Positions 43,785 to 52,227 of a stretch of DNA of 64,000 nt are shown here, in pieces (positions within the stretch are counted from its first letter, which is position 1; every line of letters starts with the position of its first letter). The notes under the pieces are model-generated. The model had not been told where the DNA came from and searched no databases. It saw only the letters and a list, made by a program, of their open reading frames with translations. The position numbers and the translations under genes are program-made. The DNA is from Streptomyces canus (GTDB lineage: Bacteria > Actinomycetota > Actinomycetes > Streptomycetales > Streptomycetaceae): the NCBI RefSeq assembly GCF_030816965.1, contig NZ_JAUSYQ010000002.1, forward strand, positions 868,001 to 932,000, in the 5' to 3' direction.

Positions 43785-44553
43785 TCCCTCGGTGCGGGCC
43801 TTCTACGACGCGCTGGCCCCGGACTACCACCGGATCTTCGCGGACTGGGATCTGAGCATGGCGCGTCAGGCGGCTGTGCTCGCAGGGCTCGTGCGGGAGG
43901 CTCTGGGGCCGGGGCCGCACCGCGTCCTGGACTGCTCGTGCGGCATCGGGACCCAGGCGATCGGACTGGCCCTCGCGGGGCACCGGGTCGTCGGCAGCGA
44001 TCTCAGTCCGGTGGCCGCCGCACGTGCCGCCCAGGAGGCCGCGGCCCGCGGGACACTGTTGCCGGCCGCCGCCGCGGACATGCGCCGGCTGCCTTTCGTG
44101 TCGTCCGTCTTCGACGTCCTCGTCTGCGCCGACAACTCGCTGGCGCATCTGCTGACGGCCCCGGACGTGGAGGCCGCGCTCGCGGGCATGCGCAGGGTTC
44201 TGCGGGACGGCGGTCTGCTGGTGCTCACCCTTCGGGACTACGACGAGATCCGGCGGACCAGACCCGGCGCCCCGCCTCCGCAGGTCTCCGAGGACTCCGG
44301 CGGCCGGCTGATCACCTTCCAGCTGTGGCAGTGGCACGAGGACGGCGAGCGCTACGACCTGGAGCACTTCCAGCTTACGGACGGCGGCGGGGACGACTGG
44401 GCCGTCCGCGTCCGCCGTACGACCTCCTGGGCCCTGCCCCGCTCACAGGTGACGGAGTTCGTGACCGCGGCCGGTTTCGCCGAGGTGCGGTGGCACGATC
44501 CGGCCTCCAGCGGGTTCTACCAGCCCGTCCTCACCGCCCGAGCAGCTGGATGA
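43777..44553 (+). CDS. Class I SAM-dependent methyltransferase
   Basis: A 258-residue methyltransferase, GTG start, overlapping the preceding gene by 8 bp. Motif I is HRVLDCSCGIGTQAIGLALAG (about 48-68), motif II VVGSDLSPVA, and LVCADNSLAHLL replaces the usual DxLxxxxVLxH block. The YDALAPDYHRIFADWDLSMA N-terminus resembles glycine/sarcosine N-methyltransferases, but substrate specificity cannot be read. Its 3' end overlaps the convergent aldolase gene by 23 bp. Confidence 0.85.
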   Translation: MSDPSVRAFYDALAPDYHRIFADWDLSMARQAAVLAGLVREALGPGPHRVLDCSCGIGTQAIGLALAGHRVVGSDLSPVAAARAAQEAAARGTLLPAAAADMRRLPFVSSVFDVLVCADNSLAHLLTAPDVEAALAGMRRVLRDGGLLVLTLRDYDEIRRTRPGAPPPQVSEDSGGRLITFQLWQWHEDGERYDLEHFQLTDGGGDDWAVRVRRTTSWALPRSQVTEFVTAAGFAEVRWHDPASSGFYQPVLTARAAG

Positions 44554-45382
44554 TCCGCCGGGCCGCGTCGGCCATGGCGTCCCGCCCGGCACTCAGGTAG
44601 GTGCGGGAGTCCACCGCCTCGGGGTGAGCCGCCAGGAACTCCCGGATCGCGCCGGTCATGGCGATGTTCAGCGCGGTGCCGACGTTGACCTTGGCGATGC
44701 CGCCCGCGACGGCCGCGGTGAGTTCGTCGTCGCGGACTCCGGAGGAGCCGTGCAGGACGAGGGGCACGCCCACGGTCGTGGTGAGGCGTTTGAGCAGGTC
44801 GTGGTCGAGGGTGGCGGTGCGTTCGGTCATCGCGTGGGCGCTGCCGATGGCCACCGCGAGGGCGTCCACGCCGGAGTCGATGACGAAGGCGCGGGCCTCG
44901 GCGGGGTCGGTGCGGGCGCCGGGGGCGTGGGCGTCCAGCGCGGGTCGGCCCTGCTTCCCGCCCACTTCCCCCAACTCGGCCTCGATCCAGAGCCCTTGGG
45001 AGTGCGCCCAGTCGGCCGCCGCCCGGGTGGCGGCGAGGTTCTCGGCGTAGGGCAGGTGGGCCGCGTCGTACATCACGGAGCCGAAGCCGGCGTCGGCCGC
45101 CTGGCGCAGCAGGTCGTCGCGCTGGACGTGGTCGAGGTGCAACGCGACGGGGACGGCGGCGCGTTCGGCCGCGACGACGGCGGCGCGAGCGAGCGGGAGG
45201 AGCCGGCCGTTGCGGAACTTGACGGCATTCTCGCTGACTTGGAGGACGACGGGCGCCTCCAGGGACTCGGCGCCGGCGATGACGGCCTCGACGTGTTCCA
45301 GGGTGATGATGTTGAAGGCGGCGACGGCGGAGCGGGTGGTGGCGGCGCGGGTGACGAGCTCGCCGGCGGTGACCAGGGGCAC
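44531..45382 (-). CDS. Class II ketose-bisphosphate aldolase
   Basis: A 283-residue Zn-dependent aldolase (FbaA/GatY/KbaY family). The Zn ligands are seen in ALHLDHVQRDD, IGSAHAMTE and LVLHGSSGVRD, and the phosphate-binding end is GIAKVNVGTALNIAMT. It cleaves a ketose-1,6-bisphosphate; GatY/KbaY use tagatose-bisphosphate. The neighbouring SIS isomerase 8 bp upstream on the same strand suggests the latter type of pathway. The GTG at 45382 has AGGAG at 6 bp spacing. Confidence 0.9.
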   Translation of the reverse strand: MPLVTAGELVTRAATTRSAVAAFNIITLEHVEAVIAGAESLEAPVVLQVSENAVKFRNGRLLPLARAAVVAAERAAVPVALHLDHVQRDDLLRQAADAGFGSVMYDAAHLPYAENLAATRAAADWAHSQGLWIEAELGEVGGKQGRPALDAHAPGARTDPAEARAFVIDSGVDALAVAIGSAHAMTERTATLDHDLLKRLTTTVGVPLVLHGSSGVRDDELTAAVAGGIAKVNVGTALNIAMTGAIREFLAAHPEAVDSRTYLSAGRDAMADAARRIIQLLGR

Positions 45383-45390
45383 GACGTCTC

Positions 45391-46275
45391 CTAGGGGCGG
45401 GCGAGGATAACCGAGCGGGTGAGGTGGCGGGGCTGGTCCGGGTCGAGACCGCGGGCCCCGGCGACGGCGACCGCGAGGCGCTGCACGCGGACCAGCTCGG
45501 CGAGGGGGTCGAGGGTGCCCGGCACCCACAGTCCGCCGGTCTCCCGGACCTGTTCGGCCAGCCCCTCGGGGGCCGCGCCGAGCATCCAGGTGGCGGTGCC
45601 GTGGGTGGTGATGCTGATGGGGCCGTGCCGGTATTCCATCGCCGGGTAGGCCTCGGTCCAGGCGAGGGAGGCCTCGCGCATCTTCAGCCCGGCCTCGTTG
45701 GCCAGCCCCACCGTCCAGCCCCGGCCGAGGAAGGTGAACTGCGTGCATGTGACGAGGCCTTCGGGCAAGGGATTCGTGAGTGCGGTGCGGGCGTCGGCGA
45801 CGACGGCGTCGGTGTGCAGGCCGAGGTGGGCACGGAGCAGGGTGAGGGCGGTGGTCGCGAACCTGGTCTGGACGACGGAGCGTTCGTCGGCGAAGTCGAG
45901 GACGACGACCTCGTCGGCGGCGGCCACGACGGGAGTGGCGGGGTCGGCGGTGAGGGCGGTCGTGCGGGTGCGCCCCTTCAACTGACCGAGCAGGTCCAGG
46001 ACTTCGGTCGTGGTGCCGGAGCGGGTGAGGGCGACGACACGGTCGTACGAGCGGCCCTGCGGGAACTCCGACGCGGCGAAGGCGTCGGTCTCGCCCTGGC
46101 CCGAGCCCTCCCGCAGCGCCGCCACGGCCTGCGCCATGAAGTACGACGTGCCGCATCCGACGATCGCGACCCGCTCCCCGGCGGCCGGAAGCGCGTGGGC
46201 GTGGCCCGCGGCCTCCGCTGCCGCCCGGGTCCAGCACTCGGGCTGGCTGGTCAGCTCGTCCTCGACATGAGTCAT
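45391..46275 (-). CDS. SIS-domain sugar-phosphate isomerase/deaminase (AgaS-like)
   Basis: A 294-residue protein with two SIS domains (about 25-150 and 165-290). The first has VAIVGCGTSYFMAQAVAAL and VVALTRSGTTTEVLDLLGQL, the classic GTS and SRSGxTxE phosphosugar-binding loops. The second has FLGRGWTVGLANEAGLKMREASLAWTEAY, as in the isomerase half of GlmS. There is no glutaminase domain, so it probably isomerises or deaminates an amino-sugar phosphate. The ATG at 46275 follows AGAGGGG. It forms an operon with the aldolase. Confidence 0.88.
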   Translation of the reverse strand: MTHVEDELTSQPECWTRAAAEAAGHAHALPAAGERVAIVGCGTSYFMAQAVAALREGSGQGETDAFAASEFPQGRSYDRVVALTRSGTTTEVLDLLGQLKGRTRTTALTADPATPVVAAADEVVVLDFADERSVVQTRFATTALTLLRAHLGLHTDAVVADARTALTNPLPEGLVTCTQFTFLGRGWTVGLANEAGLKMREASLAWTEAYPAMEYRHGPISITTHGTATWMLGAAPEGLAEQVRETGGLWVPGTLDPLAELVRVQRLAVAVAGARGLDPDQPRHLTRSVILARP

Positions 46276-46302
46276 GCCGTACCCCTCTGTCACTTTGATT
46301 GC

Positions 46303-46312
46303 TCTTGCAAGA
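46303..46312. promoter_or_regulatory. TCTTGCAAGA palindrome at the SIS-aldolase promoter
   Basis: A perfect 10-bp palindrome that overlaps the proposed -10 region on the minus strand and lies 28 bp before the SIS start codon. It is a reasonable operator for a GntR- or DeoR-type repressor. Confidence 0.45.
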
Positions 46313-46338
46313 TATAGCCGTCTTTCGAGCATAATCAA
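46311..46338 (-). promoter_or_regulatory. Sigma70-like promoter for SIS-aldolase operon
   Basis: Minus strand TTGATT (46338-46333), 16-bp spacer, then TATATC (46316-46311) as -35 and -10. The region is notably A/T-rich for this genome. It places transcription start about 30 bp before the SIS start codon. Confidence 0.45.
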
Positions 46339-46433
46339 GCATACGTGGGCAGGAGTGGTGCGCCCCGCGGTGCGAGGGCTGTTTCCGTGACACCCGCGAC
46401 CGATCCTCATAGGGTGATCCCCAGGAGGCTGCG

Positions 46434-48254
46434 ATGAGCGGATCACCCAGGGATCGCACGGGCTACCTGCCGATCGCCGAGCACGGCCTGATCGGCGATC
46501 TGCGCAGCGTGGCACTGGTCGGGACCGACGGCACCATCGACTGGTACTGCTGCCCGGACTTCGACGCGCCGAGCGTCTTCGCGTCGATCCTGGACGCGGA
46601 GCGGGGCGGCTGCTTCGAGCTCGCGGCGACCGTGCCGGCGCGGACCAAGCAGTTCTACTTCCCCGACACCAACGTCCTGATCACCCGTTTCTACACCGAG
46701 GACGGCGTGGGCGAGGTCCAGGACTTCATGCCGGTCGACGGCGACCCGGTGGAGACCGAGCGGCACCGGCTGATCCGGCGGGTGGTGTGCGTGCGCGGCT
46801 CGATTCCCTTCCGGACACGCGTGGCGCCACGTTTCGACTACGGCGCCCAGCCGCACACCCTCCGCATGGTGGGGGACGTCGCGGTCTTCGAGTCACCCAA
46901 GCTGTCGCTGGGCCTGACCGCGACCGTGCCGCTGGAGACCGAAGGCCCGGACGTGTGCGCCGACTTCAAGCTCTCCGAGGGCGAGTCGGCGGTGTTCGCG
47001 CTGGACCAGGTCGGCGGCGAGGTGACCCCCCGCCGGTGTGCGCGCACCGAGGCCGAGGAGCAGTTCAACAGCACGGTCGCCTACTGGCGGCACTGGCTGT
47101 CCGCCTCCAAGTACCGGGGCCGCTGGCGGGAGATGGTGCACCGCTCCGCCCTCACCCTCAAACTGCTCACCTACGCGCCCACCGGCGCCATCGTGGCCGC
47201 GCCGACGACGAGCCTGCCCGAACAGCTCGGCGGCGAGCGCAACTGGGACTACCGGTACGTGTGGGTGCGCGACGCCGCCTTCTGCGTGTACGCCCTGCTG
47301 CGGCTCGGTTTCACCAGCGAGGCCGAGGCGTTCACGGAATTCCTCATCCGGCATGTCAGTCCGGACGGCCACGGTCCCTCCGGGCCCCTCCAGATCATGT
47401 ACGGCATCGACGGCCGTACCGATCTGACGGAGCGTGAACTCGGCCATCTGGAAGGCCATCGGGGCTCCGCGCCGGTCCGGGTCGGCAACGCCGCCGCCGA
47501 CCAGCTCCAACTCGACATCTACGGCGCCCTGATCGACTCGATCTACCTGTACGACAAGTGGGCCAAGCCCATCTCCAGTGACCAGTGGGACGACGTGTGC
47601 ACGCTGGTGGACTGGGTGTGCGAGCACTGGGACCAGCCCGACGAGGGGATCTGGGAGACCCGCGGCGGCCGCAAGAACTTCCTGTACTCGCGGCTGATGT
47701 GCTGGGTGGCGATCGAGCGGGCGATCCGCATGGCCAACCGGCGCGGGCTGCCCGCCGACCTGAACCGCTGGCGGGAGTGCCGCGACACGATCTACCGGCG
47801 GATCATGAAACGCGGCTGGTCGGAGACCCGGCAGGCGTTCGTCCAGCACGAGGACGGCGATGTGCTCGACGCGGCCGTGCTGATGATGCCGCTGACCAAG
47901 TTCATCGCGCCGACCGACCCCAAGTGGCTGTCCACGCTGGACGCGCTGACCGAGGAGCTGGTGTCGGACTCCCTCGTCTACCGCTACGACCCGACGGCGA
48001 GCCCCGACGGACTGCGCGGGGACGAGGGCACCTTCTCCATCTGCTCGTTCTGGTACGTCGAGGCGATGGTGCACGCCGGCCGGATCGACGAAGCACGGCT
48101 TGCTTTCGAGAAGATGCTCACCTACGCCAACCATCTGGGCCTGTACGCCGAGGAGATCAGCAACACCGGCGAGCAACAGGGCAACTTCCCGCAGGCGTTC
48201 ACCCATCTCGCCCTGATCAGCGCGGCCTTCAACCTGGACCGGGCCCTCGGCTGA
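46434..48254 (+). CDS. Glycoside hydrolase family 15 protein (glucoamylase/trehalase type)
   Basis: A 606-residue cytosolic GH15 enzyme. An N-terminal beta-domain (about 8-230; IAEHGLIGDLRSVALVGTDG, DWYCCPDFDAPSVFA) precedes the (alpha/alpha)6 barrel (about 240-606). The general acid is in DEGIWETRGG and the general base in YAEEISNTGEQQGNFPQAF. This architecture is that of mycobacterial GH15 trehalase and bacterial glucodextranase-like proteins. With no signal peptide, intracellular trehalose cleavage is the best guess. It is divergent from the SIS-aldolase operon. Confidence 0.92.
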   Translation: MSGSPRDRTGYLPIAEHGLIGDLRSVALVGTDGTIDWYCCPDFDAPSVFASILDAERGGCFELAATVPARTKQFYFPDTNVLITRFYTEDGVGEVQDFMPVDGDPVETERHRLIRRVVCVRGSIPFRTRVAPRFDYGAQPHTLRMVGDVAVFESPKLSLGLTATVPLETEGPDVCADFKLSEGESAVFALDQVGGEVTPRRCARTEAEEQFNSTVAYWRHWLSASKYRGRWREMVHRSALTLKLLTYAPTGAIVAAPTTSLPEQLGGERNWDYRYVWVRDAAFCVYALLRLGFTSEAEAFTEFLIRHVSPDGHGPSGPLQIMYGIDGRTDLTERELGHLEGHRGSAPVRVGNAAADQLQLDIYGALIDSIYLYDKWAKPISSDQWDDVCTLVDWVCEHWDQPDEGIWETRGGRKNFLYSRLMCWVAIERAIRMANRRGLPADLNRWRECRDTIYRRIMKRGWSETRQAFVQHEDGDVLDAAVLMMPLTKFIAPTDPKWLSTLDALTEELVSDSLVYRYDPTASPDGLRGDEGTFSICSFWYVEAMVHAGRIDEARLAFEKMLTYANHLGLYAEEISNTGEQQGNFPQAFTHLALISAAFNLDRALG

Positions 48255-48331
48255 GGACCCGGGCCGGGCGTCGGTGCCGCTCCTGGAACTGACGGGGAAT
48301 AGCCGTCGACCGGCCCCACGTTGCCGCCAGC

Positions 48332-49210
48332 ATGACGACGAACGCGCCGCGGCCCGAGGTCCTGCGATACACCGCCTTCTCCAGCACCCCTGAGGGCGGC
48401 AACCCCGCCGGCGTCGTCCTGGACGCCACCACCCTGGACGACGGCGACATGCTGGCCATCGCCGCCGAGCTCGGGTACTCGGAGTCGGCGTTCCTGACCG
48501 CGCCCCCGGCGGGGCTCGACGGGCCGGAGGGACGGACGTTCACCATCCGTTACTTCAGCCCCAAGGCCGAGGTGCCGTTCTGCGGGCACGCCACCGTCGC
48601 GACCGCCGTCGCGCTGGCCGAGCGGATCGGCCCGGGTGAGCTGGTGTTCGCCACGCGCGCCGGCACCGTGCCGGTCGCGGTGGCCGAGGAGGGCGGGACG
48701 GTCAGGGCCACGCTCACCAGCGTCGAACCGCACGTCGAGGAGATCGCCGAGGCCGACCTCACGGAGGCACTCGCCGCGCTCGACTGGCCCGCCACCGATC
48801 TCGACCCGGCGTTTCCGCCCCGGATCGCGTTCGCCGGCGCCCGCCATCTCGTCCTCGCGGCGGCGACGCGCGCACGCCTCGCGGATCTGGCGTACGACTT
48901 CCCGCGCCTCGAAAACCTGATGCACCAACTGGACCTGACCACCGTTCAGTTGGTGTGGCGGGAGTCGGCCACCGTGTTTCACGCCCGTGACCCGTTCCCG
49001 GTCGGCGGCGTGGTCGAGGACCCGGCGACCGGCGCCGCGGCCGCCGCGTTCGGCGCGTACGCCCGTGACCTCGGCCTGGTGCCGGAGGACGCGGTCCTCA
49101 CCCTGCACCAGGGCGAGGACCTGGGCCGCCCCGGCGAACTCACGGTGACCCTGCGCGCGGGCGACCCCCGTGTCCGGGTCGGGGGTGCCGGGACCCTCAT
49201 CGGACAGTAA
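48332..49210 (+). CDS. PhzF-family isomerase
   Basis: A 292-residue PhzF-fold protein. The catalytic Glu lies in LGYSESAFL (about 48-56). Other signature blocks are GNPAGVV near the N-terminus, IRYFSPKAEVPFCGHATVAT (about 73-92) and VVEDPATGAAAAAFGAY near 235. PhzF itself isomerises a phenazine precursor; most homologues, including those without phenazine genes as here, have unknown roles. It starts 77 bp downstream of the GH15 gene in the same direction. Confidence 0.9.
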   Translation: MTTNAPRPEVLRYTAFSSTPEGGNPAGVVLDATTLDDGDMLAIAAELGYSESAFLTAPPAGLDGPEGRTFTIRYFSPKAEVPFCGHATVATAVALAERIGPGELVFATRAGTVPVAVAEEGGTVRATLTSVEPHVEEIAEADLTEALAALDWPATDLDPAFPPRIAFAGARHLVLAAATRARLADLAYDFPRLENLMHQLDLTTVQLVWRESATVFHARDPFPVGGVVEDPATGAAAAAFGAYARDLGLVPEDAVLTLHQGEDLGRPGELTVTLRAGDPRVRVGGAGTLIGQ

Positions 49211-49237
49211 TCGGCGGGGCGGGCTCGTCCCTGAACG

Positions 49238-50209
49238 TCAGTGACCGTGGTCGCCCGAGGACTCGTGGGGGGCCTCTCCGGAGGCCTCTTCCCCTGTCGC
49301 CACTCCACCCGCACGGACCGTGAACGCGGCGGTGTGCACCTTGCCCTCGTGCTTGAAGTCGAGGAAGAGCCGGTAGGTGCCGCTGCTGGGCGCCGTGGCC
49401 GTGAAGGAGATGTCCGGGCCGGGCTCGGTCGAGCCGCCGCCGGGTTCACCGCCCGGGTGGACGTGGAGGTAGGCGAGGTCGCCGGACCGCAGGGCGACCA
49501 GGTGGCCGTAGGCGCCGAGATAGGGCTGGAGATCGGTGACGGGCCTGCCGTTGCGGGAGACCGTCAGCTTCAGCTCGCGGGCGGCGCCGGGGCGCAGGGC
49601 TCCGCCCAGCTTCACCTCGTAGCCCTCGGTCCTGGCCGTGGTGTCCGGCGCCGGCAGGTTCCGCGGCGCGTAGGTGCCCGAGACGGCCAGATCCGCGCCC
49701 AGGGTGAGGTTCTCGGCACCCTTCTTCTCGGGGGTGAAGTCGGCGAAGACCCGGTAGCCGCCCGCACGGGGCAGCGACACGGGGATGCTCCAGGTGCCGT
49801 CGGCGGCCCGGGTGGGGTGCAGATGGCGGTAGGTGTTCAGGTCGCGTGAGGCGACGATGAGGTGCAGTTCCTTGTCGTGTTCCCGGCGGAAGGCGGTGAC
49901 CGCGCGGCCGTCTTCGCCCCGGATGGCGAAGCGGAGGTCGGCGGTGCGTCCGGCCGCGAGGCGCGGGGTCCGCAGGTCGAGGGTGTAGCCGTTCTCGGAG
50001 ATCTGTAGTCCGCCGACGGGGGGCGACTCGTGGCCCGAGTGCCCGGAGCTCTCCGAGGGCCCTGACTCGCTGTCTCCCGTGTGCACGTCATGGCGGGCGG
50101 GCGCCTCGTCCTCGGTCACGGGCCCCACGCTCTGGCCCACGCCGTAGGCGGTGCCGAACGTCGCGGCCAGTGCGGCCGCGAATGCGGTGATCCTCAGTCC
50201 AGCGTGCAT
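49238..50209 (-). CDS. His-rich secreted protein of a copper locus
   Basis: A 323-residue exported protein: the signal peptide (LRITAFAAALAATFGTAYGV, about 4-23) has a plausible cleavage after the hydrophobic run, and there is no second helix. Residues 40-65 and the C-terminus are His/Ser/Glu-rich (SGHSGHE, SSGDHGH), and LHLIV, RHLHPTR and YLHVHPGG in the beta-sandwich domain add metal-coordinating residues. The ATG at 50209 follows AGGAGG. Three CsoR-type boxes lie upstream, shared with the dead copA gene, so copper control and extracellular copper binding are inferred. Confidence 0.8.
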   Translation of the reverse strand: MHAGLRITAFAAALAATFGTAYGVGQSVGPVTEDEAPARHDVHTGDSESGPSESSGHSGHESPPVGGLQISENGYTLDLRTPRLAAGRTADLRFAIRGEDGRAVTAFRREHDKELHLIVASRDLNTYRHLHPTRAADGTWSIPVSLPRAGGYRVFADFTPEKKGAENLTLGADLAVSGTYAPRNLPAPDTTARTEGYEVKLGGALRPGAARELKLTVSRNGRPVTDLQPYLGAYGHLVALRSGDLAYLHVHPGGEPGGGSTEPGPDISFTATAPSSGTYRLFLDFKHEGKVHTAAFTVRAGGVATGEEASGEAPHESSGDHGH

Positions 50210-50254
50210 GGCCGGCTCCTCCTGGTCGGTATGCGGCTCTCGATGCACTTCACC

Positions 50255-50271
50255 ATACCCCTGGGGGGTAC
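50255..50271. promoter_or_regulatory. CsoR-type copper operator 1 (ATACCCC-TGGGGGGTAC)
   Basis: Pseudo-palindrome with the TAC-C4 and G4-GTA arms of the known CsoR operator (consensus near TACCCCNNNGGGGTA). It lies 46 bp upstream of the secreted-protein start, on the minus-strand side. Confidence 0.75.
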
Positions 50272-50302
50272 CTAGTCAAGCCGCTCGACCAGCTTGCTCC
50301 AG

Positions 50303-50319
50303 ATACCCATGGGGGGTAT
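50303..50319. promoter_or_regulatory. CsoR-type copper operator 2
   Basis: ATACCCATGGGGGGTAT, centred in the divergent gap between the secreted-protein gene and the copA relic. Confidence 0.75.
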
Positions 50320-50338
50320 ATAGGAGTCGCGACCCACC

Positions 50339-50355
50339 ATACCCCCACCTGGTAT
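50339..50355. promoter_or_regulatory. CsoR-type copper operator 3
   Basis: ATACCCCCACCTGGTAT, a weaker copy ending 15 bp before the copA relic's ATG at 50371. The three boxes span 100 bp; the csoR gene itself is not in the window. Confidence 0.65.
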
Positions 50356-50370
50356 CTAAGAGGAGCAGCC

Positions 50371-50699
50371 ATGACCACCACCGCAGCAGCCGGGACCGAG
50401 CTGGCCATCGGCGGCATGACCTGCGCCTCGTGCGCGGCGCGCATCGAGAAATCGAGGCGGGCGATCTGCCCCCCGTCCGGGGCGACCTGCGGGCGGCGGC
50501 GGACGCCATCCGGCTCGCCCGCCGCACCCTCGGGACGATCCGGTCCAACCTCTTCTGGGCCTTCGCCTACAACGTGGCCGCACTGCCGCTGGCGGCGGCC
50601 GGACTGCTCAACCCGATGCTCGCGGGGGCGGCGATGGCGTTCTCGTCGGTGTTCGTGGTCGGCAACTCGCTGCGGCTGCGGTCGTTCCGGGCCGCCTGA
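50371..50699 (+). pseudogene. copA: copA relic: copper P-type ATPase with large internal deletion
   Basis: The ATG at 50371 (after GAGGAGC) reads MTTTAAAGTELAIGGMTCAS then CAARIEK, the CxxC heavy-metal domain start of CopA. From 50451 the other frame reads EAGDLPPVRGDLRAAADAIR, then LARRTLGTIRSNLFWAFAYN, and continues to the native C-terminus RAA at 50699, i.e. the last two membrane helices of CopA. Some 650 residues (all membrane helices 1-6, the phosphorylation Asp and the ATP domain) are missing. The 6-bp repeat ATCGAG occurs on both sides of the join (50443-50448 and 50451-50456). This is a deletion scar with a frameshift. Confidence 0.9.
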
Positions 50700-50709
50700 C
50701 CTGGCCGAC

Positions 50710-50752
50710 CGGGCGGGCAGGGGCTCCCAAACCAGGAGTCCCTGCCCGCCCG
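50710..50752. terminator. Strong bidirectional hairpin terminator
   Basis: An 18-bp stem (CGGGCGGGCAGGGGCTCC with its complement, one G-U pair) and 7-nt loop, in the 71-bp gap between the convergent copA relic and the DUF624 gene. No long U-run follows, which is normal for Streptomyces. Confidence 0.85.
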
Positions 50753-50770
50753 TCTCTCAGCCGGACGTCC

Positions 50771-51364
50771 TCACCGCCTGGCAGTGAGCCGGACGTTTAC
50801 GGCGGTGAGCGCGAGCGCCAACGGTCCGGGCACCAGGAAGGCCAGCGGCACCAGCATCCACGCGCACAGGGCCGCCGTGGCCACGGCGAGCAGCACCAGG
50901 GCGCTGCCGCCGACATCCCGCACGGCGTCCCGGGCGGCCTCCCGCACGGCGGCCGGCCAGTCGGTGAGCGACTCGGGGCGGGCGCAGGCCCGCAGGCCCA
51001 CCACCAGGGCGACCGCACCGATGCCGACGGCCGGCACCGCGAACAGCGGCGCCCCCGGCAGCCCGGCCCCGGCGAGCGCCAGGTCTGCCAGGAAGAGCAG
51101 CGCACCGGCCAGGGCGACGGCGCCCGCCCCCAGGTCACCGGCCCGCAGCCGACGTCGTAGGGCCGCGAAGTACCGGCCGGCGGTGGCCGGTCGCCCCTCC
51201 CCCGCGCCCCGCAGGACCGCGCACGCGGTCGACAGCGCGGCCGGGGCCGTCACCACGGGCAGGCAGACCAGGGCCGTTGCCAGGCCCACACTCAGCATGT
51301 CGGCGAACAAGGTCATCCTGGGCCCGAAGACCTCGCCCGGTTCACGAGCGCGCATCCCGCTCAT
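50771..51364 (-). CDS. DUF624 (YesL-like) membrane protein
   Basis: A 197-residue protein with about four membrane helices (about 17-45, 78-98, 103-125, 150-185). The N-terminal helix with LVCLPVVTAPAALSTACAVL is typical of DUF624, which accompanies sugar ABC importers in Gram-positives. Its ATG overlaps the upstream permease stop by 4 bp, making it the last gene of the sugar operon. Role unknown; an accessory transport function is inferred. Confidence 0.8.
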   Translation of the reverse strand: MSGMRAREPGEVFGPRMTLFADMLSVGLATALVCLPVVTAPAALSTACAVLRGAGEGRPATAGRYFAALRRRLRAGDLGAGAVALAGALLFLADLALAGAGLPGAPLFAVPAVGIGAVALVVGLRACARPESLTDWPAAVREAARDAVRDVGGSALVLLAVATAALCAWMLVPLAFLVPGPLALALTAVNVRLTARR

Positions 51365-52227
51365 CCCTTGAGTCCCGAGCTCGCCATACCCTCCACCAGG
51401 AACCGCTGGAAGGCGAGGAAGAACAGCACGATCGGCAGCAGCGCGATCACCGACATCGCGAACATCGGGCCGAACGCCGACTGGCTGGAGGCGTCCACGA
51501 ACGACCTGAGGGCGAGCGTGAGCGTGAACTTGTCCGGGTCGAAGAGGTAGATGAGCTGGGTGAAGAAGTCGTTCCAGGTCCAGATGAAGGTGAAGATCGC
51601 CGTGGTGATCAGCGCGGGCCTGGTCAGTGGCAGCACGATCTGGAAGAAGCTGCGGAAGGGCCCGCAGCCGTCGATGCGGGCGGCCTCCTCCAGCTCACGT
51701 GGCAGACCGCGCATGAACTGCACGATGAGGAAGACGAAGAACGCCTCCGTGGCCAGGAACTTGGGCAGGATCAGCGGCCAGTAGGTGTTCACCATGCCGA
51801 GCTTGTTGAAGATGATGTACTGCGGGATCAGGATCGCGTGGTGCGGCAGCATGATCGTGGCGATCATGAAGGCGAACATCGGGCCACGGAAACGGAAGCG
51901 CAGTCGGGCGAAGGCGTAGGCGGCGAGCGAGCAGCTGATCACGTTGCCGAGGACCGCGCCACCCGCGATCAGCAGCGAGTTGGACAGCAGCCGCCACACG
52001 GAGACGTCGTTGACGCCGTCGAAGGCGGTCTCGTAGTTGGACCACTCGAGGTGGCTGGGCAGCAGGTCGAGGCTGGCGATCACCTCGTCGGCCGGCTTGA
52101 GCGAGGTGGCGAGCAGCCAGGCCAGCGGGTAGAGCATCACGAGCAGGGCAGCCAGACAGCCGAGGTGCAGGGCGACCCGTCCCCAGCGAACGGGCTTGCG
52201 GGCGGCGGCAGTTGATACGGAGGTCAT
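51361..52227 (-). CDS. Sugar ABC transporter permease (MalG-type)
   Basis: A 288-residue permease with six helices. The cytosolic EAA loop ELEEAARIDGCGPFRSFFQIVLPLTRPAL (about 190-218) carries the EAA-Gly motif, and the helix spacing matches MalG/CebG. It forms the inner membrane channel with the gene upstream. Start ATG 52227 overlaps the upstream stop (ATGA); its stop overlaps the DUF624 gene in the same way. Confidence 0.93.
   Translation of the reverse strand: MTSVSTAAARKPVRWGRVALHLGCLAALLVMLYPLAWLLATSLKPADEVIASLDLLPSHLEWSNYETAFDGVNDVSVWRLLSNSLLIAGGAVLGNVISCSLAAYAFARLRFRFRGPMFAFMIATIMLPHHAILIPQYIIFNKLGMVNTYWPLILPKFLATEAFFVFLIVQFMRGLPRELEEAARIDGCGPFRSFFQIVLPLTRPALITTAIFTFIWTWNDFFTQLIYLFDPDKFTLTLALRSFVDASSQSAFGPMFAMSVIALLPIVLFFLAFQRFLVEGMASSGLKG

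Noticed and set aside
50371..50787. A possible small intact copper chaperone (138 codons in the CopA start frame)
   Set aside because: After the CxxC segment the frame gives basic low-complexity sequence, while the true CopA C-terminus continues in another frame. It is better explained as a deletion scar.
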